Positions 25,856 to 32,648 of a stretch of DNA of 32,648 nucleotides are shown one piece after another; positions within the stretch are counted from its first letter, which is position 1; every line of letters starts with the position of its first letter. The DNA is taken from positions 1 to 32,648 of the forward strand of contig SFGN01000026.1 of NCBI GenBank assembly GCA_004556565.1, in the 5' to 3' direction. This DNA is from Lachnospiraceae bacterium (GTDB lineage Bacteria > Bacillota_A > Clostridia > Lachnospirales > Lachnospiraceae). The translations under genes and the position numbers were made by a program. The notes under the pieces were generated by a model, which saw nothing but the letters and a program-made list of their open reading frames with translations, was not told the DNA's origin and did no database searches.

Positions 25856-27079
25856 GTGCCATTTAAGATAGTTCGTAATGACATTACAAAAATGAATACA
25901 GAAGCCATTGTCAATACGGCGAATGACCATGCGACGGTTGGCACTGGCTGTGATAGCGCTGTATACAAGGCGGCAGGTTATAATGAGCTTCTGAAATATA
26001 GAGAAGAAAAGATAGGATTCGTGCCAGAGGGTGATGCTTTTATTACTCCGGGTTTTAAGCTGCAGGCAAAGTATATTATTCATGCTGTAAGTCCGCTCTA
26101 TATGGGCGGTGATCAGGGCGAAGAAGAAAAACTTCGTTCCTGCTATAGAAAGAGTCTGCAGATTGCAAAAGAGAATGGCATTAAATCTATTTCATTTCCA
26201 CTGATTTCTACCGGAGGATTTGGTTATCCAAAGGAAGAAGGAATGCGAATTGCAGTAGATGAGATTAATGCATTTTTGCTAAGTAATGAAATGGATATTT
26301 TCCTGGTAGTTTTTGATACGAAGGCTACGCAACTGGGAGAGAAAATATATCCTGAACTAGAAGCATACATAGATCATAATTATGTTAAGGAAGCTAGAGA
26401 AGAAGAGTATGGTGATGTTTATTTTGGTTCCATGAGACCAAGCGAGCCTGGCTATGACAGGTACCTCTCTAACGCCCAGATGATTGAAAGACGTACCAGG
26501 AGGAACGCTGAAGCACAGAGAAGAGAAATGGCCGACTTTAGTGTTCAGGCAGCGCCTTCTGTAGGTGCGGTTCCAAAGGCAGTAAAACCTTCTTTTATGG
26601 GTTCAGTATTTAAGAAGGAGCAGGCAAAACAATCTGTTTCAGATGAGGCATTGTCATTAGACGAATGCTGTGACGAGGCTCCTTTCTTCGACTTTGAAGA
26701 ACAGCATGAGAGTAAACTTCAAGAACGAATGAAGCATATGTCTGACACTTATTCAGAGTATCTAATGTATCTGATTCGGGAAAGACATATGGAGAATGCT
26801 GAAGTTTGGAAGCGAGCAATCGTAGATAAGAAGATATTCTCCAAAATTAAGAACAATGTGAATTATCATCCCAATAAGCTGACAGCTCTATGTTTATGCG
26901 TTGGGGCAAAGCTGAATTTGGATGAATCAAAAGATTTGTTGGCAAGAGCCGGTTATGCTTTATCGCCTTGTGATAAGACCGATATTATTTTCTCATATTT
27001 TATTGAAAATGAAATTTATGACATGATTGAGCTGGATATTCAGCTTGAAGAGCATGGTTTGCCTTGCATAATTTCATAG
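25856..27079 (+). CDS. macrodomain protein with conserved C-terminal helical domain
   Basis: A 407-aa protein. Residues 1-170 form a macrodomain: FKIVRNDITKMNTEAIVNTAND (the ADP-ribose-binding start), GTGCDSAVY, YIIHAVSP and the ligand loop ISTGGFGYP (about 115). Such domains bind or remove ADP-ribose from proteins or nucleic acids. A flexible middle (about 185-290) leads to a helical domain at about 295-407 (YLIRERHMENAEVWKRA, then FSKIKNNVNYHPNKLTAL) that I recognise only as a recurrent partner of macrodomains in clostridia. The GTG start has AGGAGG about 10 bases upstream. It ends just before a promoter serving the next operon and joins the ADP-ribose theme of the right arm. Confidence 0.85.
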   Translation: MPFKIVRNDITKMNTEAIVNTANDHATVGTGCDSAVYKAAGYNELLKYREEKIGFVPEGDAFITPGFKLQAKYIIHAVSPLYMGGDQGEEEKLRSCYRKSLQIAKENGIKSISFPLISTGGFGYPKEEGMRIAVDEINAFLLSNEMDIFLVVFDTKATQLGEKIYPELEAYIDHNYVKEAREEEYGDVYFGSMRPSEPGYDRYLSNAQMIERRTRRNAEAQRREMADFSVQAAPSVGAVPKAVKPSFMGSVFKKEQAKQSVSDEALSLDECCDEAPFFDFEEQHESKLQERMKHMSDTYSEYLMYLIRERHMENAEVWKRAIVDKKIFSKIKNNVNYHPNKLTALCLCVGAKLNLDESKDLLARAGYALSPCDKTDIIFSYFIENEIYDMIELDIQLEEHGLPCIIS

Positions 27080-27087
27080 ACTTTTAT

Positions 27088-27132
27088 GGTCGCTTTCAAA
27101 GAGACCGGTTTATAAAAACTTTTTCGTATAAT
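27088..27132 (+). promoter_or_regulatory. activator-type promoter with GGTCGCTTTYAAAGAGACC dyad (copy 1)
   Basis: A 19-bp near-perfect dyad at 27088-27106 is centred 30 bases before a perfect TATAAT at 27127-27132. The -35 position (27104-27109, ACCGGT) is unlike TTGACA and overlaps the dyad. This is the classic layout of a promoter needing an activator bound around -42. The vWA gene starts at 27188. An almost identical arrangement occurs at 30191-30235. Confidence 0.7.
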
Positions 27133-27187
27133 GAGTCCATCAAGAGAAAACACCATAAGGTGATTACATTTTAGGAGGGCGATTATT

Positions 27188-27865
27188 ATGCGTAAAGGAT
27201 TAACAGAAGTAGTATTTATTTTAGACAGAAGTGGTTCTATGAGAGGCCTTGAGGCTGACACGATTGGTGGCTTCAATTCCATGATTGAGAAGCAGAGCAA
27301 AGAGGAAGGCGAAGCTTACATCTCTACAGTACTTTTTGATGATCAATCAGAAGTTTTGTATGACAGGGTGCCAGTGGGCAAGGTAGAGCCGATGAATGAT
27401 AACCAGTATTATGTGAGAGGCTGCACAGCCCTTTTGGATGCACTGGGCGGAGCAATTCATCACATTGCGAATGTTCATAAGTATGCCAGGGAAGAAGACA
27501 GGCCGGAAAAGACGCTGTTTATTATTACAACTGATGGCATGGAGAATGCCAGCCATAAGTATTCCTTCGATAAAGTGAAGAAAATGGTTGAAAAGGAAAA
27601 AGAACAGTATGGATGGGAGTTCTTATTCCTGGGAGCAAACATCGATGCGATAGAAGTTGCAGGAAGATTTGGCATCGGAGCAGACAGAGCCATTAACTAT
27701 GAGTGTGACAGAGAAGGCACAGCTTTGAATTATAAAGTGCTTTCCGAGACGGTGTCTGCGGTTCGCAGATCGAAGAGCAGAGTCGAGATGGATGAGGCAG
27801 TATTTGCTTGCTGTGCACCGATTAGAGAGGATTATGAGAGACGTCATAAAAGCAGAAGGGCATAA
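27188..27865 (+). CDS. von Willebrand factor A domain protein (TerY-like)
   Basis: A 225-aa protein that is essentially one vWA domain. The metal-ion-dependent adhesion site is complete: DRSGS (D13, S15, S17), the Thr in GCTALLDALG (about residue 79), and the Asp in TTDGMENA (about 119). vWA domains act as metal-dependent protein-interaction modules. Bacterial stand-alone forms such as TerY occur in stress and conflict operons. No signal peptide is present, so it is cytoplasmic. A strong AGGAGG precedes the ATG. It is the first gene of a four-gene transcript with membrane-segment proteins, controlled by the dyad promoter at 27088-27132. Confidence 0.9.
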   Translation: MRKGLTEVVFILDRSGSMRGLEADTIGGFNSMIEKQSKEEGEAYISTVLFDDQSEVLYDRVPVGKVEPMNDNQYYVRGCTALLDALGGAIHHIANVHKYAREEDRPEKTLFIITTDGMENASHKYSFDKVKKMVEKEKEQYGWEFLFLGANIDAIEVAGRFGIGADRAINYECDREGTALNYKVLSETVSAVRRSKSRVEMDEAVFACCAPIREDYERRHKSRRA

Positions 27866-27886
27866 GGGAATTGGAGGTGGCATTTG

Positions 27887-28219
27887 ATGCGAGTTGATAT
27901 TAATAGCATAGTAAAAAGTGCAAAAGGATTAGCAAAGAATGCTACTGGGTTTGTTTCTAAAAATAAGCATGCACTTATTGAAGGTGGATTAGCCGGAGCA
28001 TTAGGAGCTGTAGGAATTGATAGCTTAGTTAAAGAAAAGAAGCATAAAGAAAAAGATCGTCTGTATCAGAAGGAAATTCAAAAACAGAATGCTGAAATTG
28101 CTGTTTTAAAAGATGCAGTAGATGAGGCTGAAGAACTTAAAAAAGTTAATGCTGTACTGGTAGATGTTATTGAAGAATTAAAAGATGAGGACGCTGAAGC
28201 GGATTCAAATATATCATAA
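27887..28219 (+). CDS. small glycine-zipper and coiled-coil protein
   Basis: A 110-aa protein of unknown function. Residues 25-50 contain a glycine/alanine-rich hydrophobic stretch (LIEGGLAGALGAVGIDSLV), then a charged coiled coil (KEKDRLYQKEIQKQNAEI) running to the acidic C-terminus. The second half aligns with the C-terminus of the next protein (shared EK-D/E-RLY pattern), so the two look like paralogues. The start at 27887 follows GGAGGTGG by about 9 bases; a TTG at 27884 is less likely. It could insert in or associate with the membrane. Confidence 0.7.
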   Translation: MRVDINSIVKSAKGLAKNATGFVSKNKHALIEGGLAGALGAVGIDSLVKEKKHKEKDRLYQKEIQKQNAEIAVLKDAVDEAEELKKVNAVLVDVIEELKDEDAEADSNIS

Positions 28220-28231
28220 GGAGATTTTCTA

Positions 28232-28780
28232 ATGGGCGAATATGTTAAAAAGAAAAAAGATATGGTTTTTCAGACTGTTGAATCTCTTCAGCAGGTAGTC
28301 AATATTGTCAATGAAGCAGCGGCGGCAGTAAATGACAAATCAAGAACTATCAGAGAGAGTGCGATTCCAGAAGTGCTGACAGGTGCATTGGGCGCTGGAA
28401 TCGGTGGAATTGGATCTTTTGCTGCTTTATATGGATTGGGTACAGTTGGATTATCGGCAGCAGGAATTACTTCTGGATTAGCAGCAGCTGGTAGTGTTGT
28501 TGGTGGGGGAATGGTAGCAGGTGTATTCGTGCTAGCGGCTCCTGCTGTAGTATTGGCAGCTGGAGGCGTTGGTGTGGCGGCATATCTCAAGAATAAACAG
28601 CTGAAACAAGAAAAAGAACGTTTATATAAAGAGGCTCTAGCCAAACATGAAGCTATTATAAGGATGATGAAGGAAGAGGCTGACGCTGATAAAGAGAGAT
28701 TGGACTATCTGCAGAGTTTAAACATTTTATTGCAGCAGGCTATTAAGGACTTAAAGAAGGATCTTGGAGAAGTTGCATGA
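28232..28780 (+). CDS. glycine-zipper membrane protein with C-terminal coiled coil
   Basis: A 182-aa protein. Residues 45-115 are a long Gly/Ala-rich hydrophobic region (GALGAGIGGIGSFAALYGLG, then VLAAPAVVLAAGGVGVAAYL) with room for two or three membrane helices of glycine-zipper type. It is flanked by a polar N-terminus and a charged coiled coil (LKQEKERLYKEALAKHEAI). Such segments occur in pore-forming or membrane-tethering proteins, so membrane disruption or anchoring is a possible role (inference). A good AAGGAG precedes the ATG, and its stop overlaps the next start by four bases (ATGA). Confidence 0.75.
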   Translation: MGEYVKKKKDMVFQTVESLQQVVNIVNEAAAAVNDKSRTIRESAIPEVLTGALGAGIGGIGSFAALYGLGTVGLSAAGITSGLAAAGSVVGGGMVAGVFVLAAPAVVLAAGGVGVAAYLKNKQLKQEKERLYKEALAKHEAIIRMMKEEADADKERLDYLQSLNILLQQAIKDLKKDLGEVA

Positions 28781-30147
28781 GCAGATATAAATACACAGAA
28801 ACAGAACAACAAATGAATAATGTTCTTGCATATCACGATCAGGAATTGAAGACAATTAAAGAAAAACGTGAATCCATAGATGCGCGTGGGACAATTGATG
28901 CGTCAATTGAGTTACTTAAGAGTCTTGGATATGGAGATAAGGTGTCGGAGATTGCACCCACTGAAACAAGCAGGAAAAAGGAAGTTATCATTCTTAGAAA
29001 TTGGCAAGATATTGTAAATGACGCTGAACAGAAAGTGGGAGATGCTTGCGAACTCGAAGACCTTTTTACAGAAGAGGAACTGTGCGAAAACTCAGAAGCC
29101 ATAAGGCTCCTTAATCGTGAATTCAATGATCTTCATAAGCTTGATAAATATGATGTTGGTATTGCAGCATTGGCAGCTATTGTTGGTGCTATTGTTGATA
29201 TTGTGTTGGTTGGAATACCGGCTAAGGGTCCAGATGGACTTGAGGCAGGACCACTTTCTGATTTTATTCGCAAGAAATTCGATGAGGTGTTTTCGCCTGA
29301 AGAAATGGAAAAGCTTGCTAATTCAAAGAAAAGCAAGGTCCCTTTTGACGCGCAGGATAATAGAAATACAACAGAATATGTTGAAGGAATGTCTGCATAC
29401 TATCATAGGTTGTTGTCACTGGGGCATGATCCGTTATTGGGATTTGTATTTGGTGTCTATGATATTATGCATGGAACGATGACGACCATAGACAAATCTG
29501 GAAAGATTGTTTGTCAGGTGATGAAAAATTATGCTGATAGAAAAGAAAGCGATATTGTCTCGGCTATTGCTAAGCAGATAATTCATTTTAAGTCTGATAT
29601 TACAACCTCTATGGGATTACCTGCTCCATTGATGGGACTGTTTAACTTATTGCAATTTGGAAAAATCGGAGAAGAAGAGCAGACAGTAGCTGAAATTGTC
29701 CAGGGAATGTATTATGAAGGTTTTGATTTTATTCATTTCTGCTCACAATCAATGTCTGTGATAGTAATAGAATTAATTGTAAGGCTTGGTTATGCCATAA
29801 AGAGAATAAAGGAAGGCAATAAAATTAATGACAGCATTCCTATCTCTTTAAATAGAAGTAAACATCCCAAACTCGCAACTATGCTGTTTATTGGACATAC
29901 GGGAGCTACAGCAGTGAATGCAGGGAAGGTCTACTTTACTAAGAATCCGATGGCAATCAATTATCCTCAGTGGATGGCTTTTGCAAAATATTCTTATAAA
30001 CAGCTTAGGTGGGCAGTTATCCAGAAACCTGCAATGAGAGATGCGTATGTTGAAGGCGTATTGAATAGTGAATTCAAGGCTATTTCTGAGGAAACAGATG
30101 CATTGTTCGAGGAATTCTGCGTTGGAAGATTTGTAGTATTTGAATAA
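28777..30147 (+). CDS. unrecognised 456-aa protein with a membrane segment
   Basis: I do not recognise this protein. The N-terminal 110 residues are charged and helical (TETEQQMNNVLAYHDQEL). Residues 126-148 (VGIAALAAIVGAIVDIVLVG) form one clear hydrophobic helix. The rest is mixed, with motifs such as HDPLLGFVFGVYDIMHGT, FIGHTGATAVNAGKVYFTKN and NYPQWMAFAKYSYKQLRW that could mark a conserved domain, but no catalytic pattern is obvious. It is coupled by a 4-base overlap to the glycine-zipper gene and ends the vWA operon, followed by a hairpin at 30157-30176. It may be the effector or scaffold of that module. Confidence 0.65.
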   Translation: MSRYKYTETEQQMNNVLAYHDQELKTIKEKRESIDARGTIDASIELLKSLGYGDKVSEIAPTETSRKKEVIILRNWQDIVNDAEQKVGDACELEDLFTEEELCENSEAIRLLNREFNDLHKLDKYDVGIAALAAIVGAIVDIVLVGIPAKGPDGLEAGPLSDFIRKKFDEVFSPEEMEKLANSKKSKVPFDAQDNRNTTEYVEGMSAYYHRLLSLGHDPLLGFVFGVYDIMHGTMTTIDKSGKIVCQVMKNYADRKESDIVSAIAKQIIHFKSDITTSMGLPAPLMGLFNLLQFGKIGEEEQTVAEIVQGMYYEGFDFIHFCSQSMSVIVIELIVRLGYAIKRIKEGNKINDSIPISLNRSKHPKLATMLFIGHTGATAVNAGKVYFTKNPMAINYPQWMAFAKYSYKQLRWAVIQKPAMRDAYVEGVLNSEFKAISEETDALFEEFCVGRFVVFE

Positions 30148-30156
30148 GTTTTTATG

Positions 30157-30176
30157 GGGCGGCCGTTTGGCTGCTC
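30157..30176 (+). terminator. hairpin ending the vWA operon
   Basis: GGGCGGCC (30157-30164) pairs with GGCTGCTC (30169-30176), allowing two G-U pairs, around a four-base loop. It lies 10 bases after the stop at 30147, and the downstream TAATCATTT is only weakly U-rich. A moderate terminator is plausible, separating this operon from the next promoter. Confidence 0.5.
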
Positions 30177-30190
30177 TAATCATTTGAGAC

Positions 30191-30235
30191 GGTCGCTTTT
30201 AAAGAGACCGGCCAAAAGAGGGCTTGTGATATAGT
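30191..30235 (+). promoter_or_regulatory. activator-type promoter with GGTCGCTTTYAAAGAGACC dyad (copy 2)
   Basis: The same 19-bp dyad as at 27088 lies at 30191-30209 with one central base changed. TATAGT at 30230-30235 is the same distance from it, so the dyad-to-minus-10 unit is 45 bases in both places. The -35 position (ACCGGC) is again non-consensus. It would drive the ADP-ribosylglycohydrolase gene at 30268. Confidence 0.7.
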
Positions 30236-30267
30236 CATATCATCAAAGGAAAGGGAGGTCGTGGCTT

Positions 30268-31248
30268 ATGAAAAAGAATATTTGGCTTGATGGTATGATG
30301 GGGCTTGTTGTCGGAGATGCACTTGGAGTTCCGGTACAGTTTTTATCAAGAGATGAAATAAAGAATAGACCGGAAGGACTTGTGACCGGAATGGAAGCAG
30401 GCGGTGTTTACAATATGCCGGAAGGAACCTGGTCTGATGACAGCTCGATGGCATTGGCGACACTTGCAAGTATCATAGATAAGAAAGAAGCTGATCCAGC
30501 TGATATTATGATGCGTTTTGTAAAGTGGGAGCTGAAGGGAGAATATACACCTTTTGGCGAAGCTTTCGACCAGGGCAATACCTGTAGCAACGCTATTTAT
30601 AAGTTTTCAAAACTCCCTGATATCAAGACCTGCGGTTCTACAGGGGAATATGCAAATGGTAATGGAGCTCTTATGAGAATTCTTCCAGCGTGTCTCTATT
30701 ACTACGACAGACAGAAAAAGGTTTGCACCTCTGAAGATGAAGCAATAGAAGGTATTCATGTAATCAGTGGGCTTACTCATAATCATATTAGAAGTAAGAT
30801 GTGCTGTGGTATTTATTATTTTTGTGTCAAGAGCATTATCGACGGCGTTAAGAAGGAGCAGAAACCTGTCCTTGGGGCTTTGCTACAGGAAGGAATTGAT
30901 AATGGCTTGAAATATTATGGGAGAGATATTAGCAATCTGACAGAAATGGCTTACCTGGGAAGAATGTTTCATTTGTTTGAATTCAAAGATGTTCCTGAAG
31001 AGAAGATTAGGACTTCTGGATATGTAATTGATTCTATTGAGGCAGCAGTATGGTGTCTGATTACGACGGACTCTTATAAGGATTGTATGCTTAAGGCGGT
31101 TAATCTTGGAGATGATACAGATACGGTAGCTGCAATCGCTGGAGGTCTTGCCGGATTATATTATGGATATGAGGAGATTCCGAAGGATTGGCTTGCGGTG
31201 ATTAAGAAGCGTGAGCGGATCGAGGAAATGTGTGAAGGATTGGAGTGA
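30268..31248 (+). CDS. ADP-ribosylglycohydrolase (DraG family)
   Basis: A 326-aa all-helical ADP-ribosylglycohydrolase. The family's metal-binding motifs are present: GLVVGDALGVPVQF near the N-terminus, GTWSDDSSMALA (about residue 53), and the C-terminal LGDDTDTVAAIAGGLAGLYYG (about 280). The length is typical. These dinuclear-metal enzymes cleave the bond between ADP-ribose and a protein or nucleic-acid target, reversing ADP-ribosylation. GGGAGG is 11 bases before the ATG. It is the first gene of a two-gene operon with a PARG-type enzyme and has its own dyad promoter. No ADP-ribosyltransferase is encoded in the window, so its substrate is unknown. Confidence 0.92.
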   Translation: MKKNIWLDGMMGLVVGDALGVPVQFLSRDEIKNRPEGLVTGMEAGGVYNMPEGTWSDDSSMALATLASIIDKKEADPADIMMRFVKWELKGEYTPFGEAFDQGNTCSNAIYKFSKLPDIKTCGSTGEYANGNGALMRILPACLYYYDRQKKVCTSEDEAIEGIHVISGLTHNHIRSKMCCGIYYFCVKSIIDGVKKEQKPVLGALLQEGIDNGLKYYGRDISNLTEMAYLGRMFHLFEFKDVPEEKIRTSGYVIDSIEAAVWCLITTDSYKDCMLKAVNLGDDTDTVAAIAGGLAGLYYGYEEIPKDWLAVIKKRERIEEMCEGLE

Positions 31249-31254
31249 TTATAG

Positions 31255-32523
31255 ATGGATAGAAGAACGAAGAATGTAGAAATTTTCAAGGATTCCGTCA
31301 AGCTTATGAATGGCAGCAGTAGATTGCAGCAGGCGATTACGGAATCACAGAATAAACAGAAGTTATATTTGGAAACAGAAGATGTTGCGGTTCCTGAGAG
31401 CAAAGGTCTTGGCTGTAAAACTGTTGTTTCAACGAAGAGATGTTTTGAGGCAGCATCTGTTTATGCAAGAGCAGGTGAGAAGGTAGCAGTACTTAATTTT
31501 GCATCTTCCACAAATCCTGGCGGTGGTGTGACACATGGCAGTTCTGCTCAGGAGGAATGCCTTTGCAGATGTAGTACGCTGTATCCTTGTCTTGATATTG
31601 ATATGATGTGGAATAAGTTTTATAAGCCTCATCGCAAGGCAGGAGATCCACTTTATAATGATGACTGTTTATATACTCCCGGAGTGGTTGTATTTAAGAG
31701 CGATATTTCATTTCCGGAGAGAATGGAGGAAAAGGACTGGTACCAGGTAGATGTAATCACCTGTGCTGCACCTAATCTAAGAAATATGCCAAGTAACTTA
31801 ATGAATCCTTTTGCAGGAAATGTTCCGGCGGATATTGAAGATGATGGGTTATATGAATTGCATCTACAGAGATTAGAGAGAGTATTTAGAGTGGCAGCAG
31901 CAAACGGTGCAGAAGTTCTTATCTTAGGAGCTTTCGGATGTGGAGCTTTTTGTAATCCACCAGCAGTTGTTGCTAGAGCCTTCAAAGCGGTACAGGAGAA
32001 ATATGCTTCTTATTTTGAGACAATTGAGTATGCAGTATTCTGCGGTGGTCATGAAACTCAGAATTATGATGCCTTCTGTGAAGTGTTTGGAGCAGCAAAG
32101 AAATATGATTTGAGTAGATTTATTGAAGCTCATGAGAAGGACTATCAGAGAGCACTTAAGGAAGTGAAGGCTGGATATAAGCGTACTCATTGGATGTGGT
32201 ATATATTTCCACAGATTCTTGGTCTGGGTCATAGTAGAACGGCAGTATTTTATTCAATATCAGATTTAGGAGAAGCCAAAGCATATCTGAAGGATGCTGT
32301 TCTTGGAGCTCATACAATAGAGTTATGTGAGGCTCTTTTAGCACTTAAGACGAATGATGCAGTGGAGGTATTTGACTGGCCGGATGATATGAAGCTAAAA
32401 TCCTGCATGACTTTATTTGAAATAGCAGATCCGGAGCAGGAATTATTTGGTGCAGTGCTGGATAAGTTCTTTGATGGGGAAAGAGATGAGAATACCATCA
32501 AGCTTCTGAATAAAAAGAAATAA
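31255..32523 (+). CDS. bacterial-type PARG (TIGR02452/DUF2263) fused to DUF1810
   Basis: A 422-aa two-domain protein. Residues 1-280 match microbial poly(ADP-ribose) glycohydrolase (TIGR02452): the catalytic signature NPGGGVTHGSSAQEE (about 86-100) has the diagnostic GGG and paired Glu, and LILGAFGCGAFCNPP (about 220) completes the ADP-ribose pocket. Residues 285-415 match DUF1810: YDLSRFIEAHEKDYQRAL, KRTHWMWYIFPQ and DDMKLKSCMTLF. Both domains occur elsewhere as separate proteins; the fusion links them functionally. The first releases ADP-ribose, while the role of DUF1810 is unknown. GGAGTG precedes the ATG and the gene follows DraG by 6 bases. Confidence 0.9.
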   Translation: MDRRTKNVEIFKDSVKLMNGSSRLQQAITESQNKQKLYLETEDVAVPESKGLGCKTVVSTKRCFEAASVYARAGEKVAVLNFASSTNPGGGVTHGSSAQEECLCRCSTLYPCLDIDMMWNKFYKPHRKAGDPLYNDDCLYTPGVVVFKSDISFPERMEEKDWYQVDVITCAAPNLRNMPSNLMNPFAGNVPADIEDDGLYELHLQRLERVFRVAAANGAEVLILGAFGCGAFCNPPAVVARAFKAVQEKYASYFETIEYAVFCGGHETQNYDAFCEVFGAAKKYDLSRFIEAHEKDYQRALKEVKAGYKRTHWMWYIFPQILGLGHSRTAVFYSISDLGEAKAYLKDAVLGAHTIELCEALLALKTNDAVEVFDWPDDMKLKSCMTLFEIADPEQELFGAVLDKFFDGERDENTIKLLNKKK

Positions 32524-32539
32524 TTTTTTCCAATACCCC

Positions 32540-32648
32540 ATTACCTGGGTAATTGAAAATACTAAACCCCCAGCTATGCTGGGGCGAATAGTGTAAGCAG
32601 AGGCGTTGTAGGGTGTGATAAAAAAGCCTCCTATGATACTATAGTATA
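32540..32648. mobile_element. possible left end of an IS200/IS605-type element (edge of window)
   Basis: No gene is seen after 32523. The stretch carries palindromes: ATTACC-TG-GGTAAT (32540-32553), CCCCAGC-TAT-GCTGGGG (32568-32584), GAGGC (32600-32604) with GCCTC (32626-32630), and ATACTATAGTAT (32636-32647). A TTAC at 32541 lies 23 bases before the strong hairpin, as seen at some IS200/IS605 left ends that use subterminal hairpins. The transposase gene would lie beyond the window. This is suggestive only. Confidence 0.3.
32568..32584 (-). terminator. perfect GC-rich hairpin, terminator-like on the minus strand
   Basis: CCCCAGC and GCTGGGG form a perfect 7-bp stem with a TAT loop. Read on the minus strand it is followed by GGTTTAGTATTTT, which is moderately U-rich, so it could terminate a minus-strand transcript arriving from beyond the window. 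On the plus strand it has no U-tract. It may instead be a mobile-element end hairpin. Confidence 0.4.

Noticed and set aside
28288..28644. 118-aa minus-strand frame rich in Ala, Pro and Thr
   Set aside because: It is the antisense shadow of the Gly/Ala-rich membrane protein gene and has no supporting start signal.

Overview
The window looks like a chromosomal accessory (defence) island from a low-to-mid-GC Firmicute, most likely a Lachnospiraceae-type gut clostridium. The reasons are AGGAGG-type ribosome binding sites, AT-rich intergenic DNA with TATAAT promoters, some TTG and GTG starts, and protein families typical of that group. Every gene recognised is on the + strand. I saw no tRNA, rRNA or CRISPR array. 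Taxonomy is inferred from style, not from a marker gene.

Region 1 (1-1080): a small cassette with a 63-aa protein, a HicA-family mRNA interferase-like protein and an acidic protein with an EF-hand-type loop. It is followed by a hairpin and a very good sigma-A promoter (953-981). Region 2 (1079-10855): a compact run of an HTH regulator, a SNF2 helicase with a degenerate PLD-like N-terminus, a DUF4391 protein, a small coiled-coil protein, and a complete type III restriction-modification pair (Mod methyltransferase, Res helicase-nuclease). Region 3 (10874-21985): four further large nucleic-acid or defence proteins. These are a nuclease/repeat/PIN-like protein split by an apparent frameshift near 14257-14272, a Upf1-like SF1 helicase with a PLD-like tail (reminiscent of Mokosh type II), a HelD/UvrD-like helicase, and a GmrSD-like DUF262/DUF1524 protein. 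Region 4 (22014-25843): smaller enzymes, namely a SAM methyltransferase, an HNH endonuclease, a VOC protein, an AlkZ-related protein, an ArsC/Spx-like protein and an OB-fold/Cys-rich protein.

Region 5 (25856-32523) looks like a separate ADP-ribose and membrane module. It holds a macrodomain protein, then an operon of a vWA protein plus three unrecognised proteins (two with glycine-rich membrane segments), then an operon of an ADP-ribosylglycohydrolase and a PARG-DUF1810 fusion. The last two operons each start from a promoter with the same 19-bp dyad, GGTCGCTTTYAAAGAGACC, at exactly the same distance from the -10 box. This points to one shared activator, and it is the most striking non-coding signal in the window. 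The right end (32524-32648) holds palindromes that may be the subterminal end of an IS200-like element.

How the genes may work together: regions 2 and 3 probably act as layered anti-phage defence transcribed mostly from the promoter before the HTH regulator. Region 5 may sense or reverse ADP-ribosylation stress under its own regulator, which is not encoded in the window. Functions are inferred from motifs; no database search was run.
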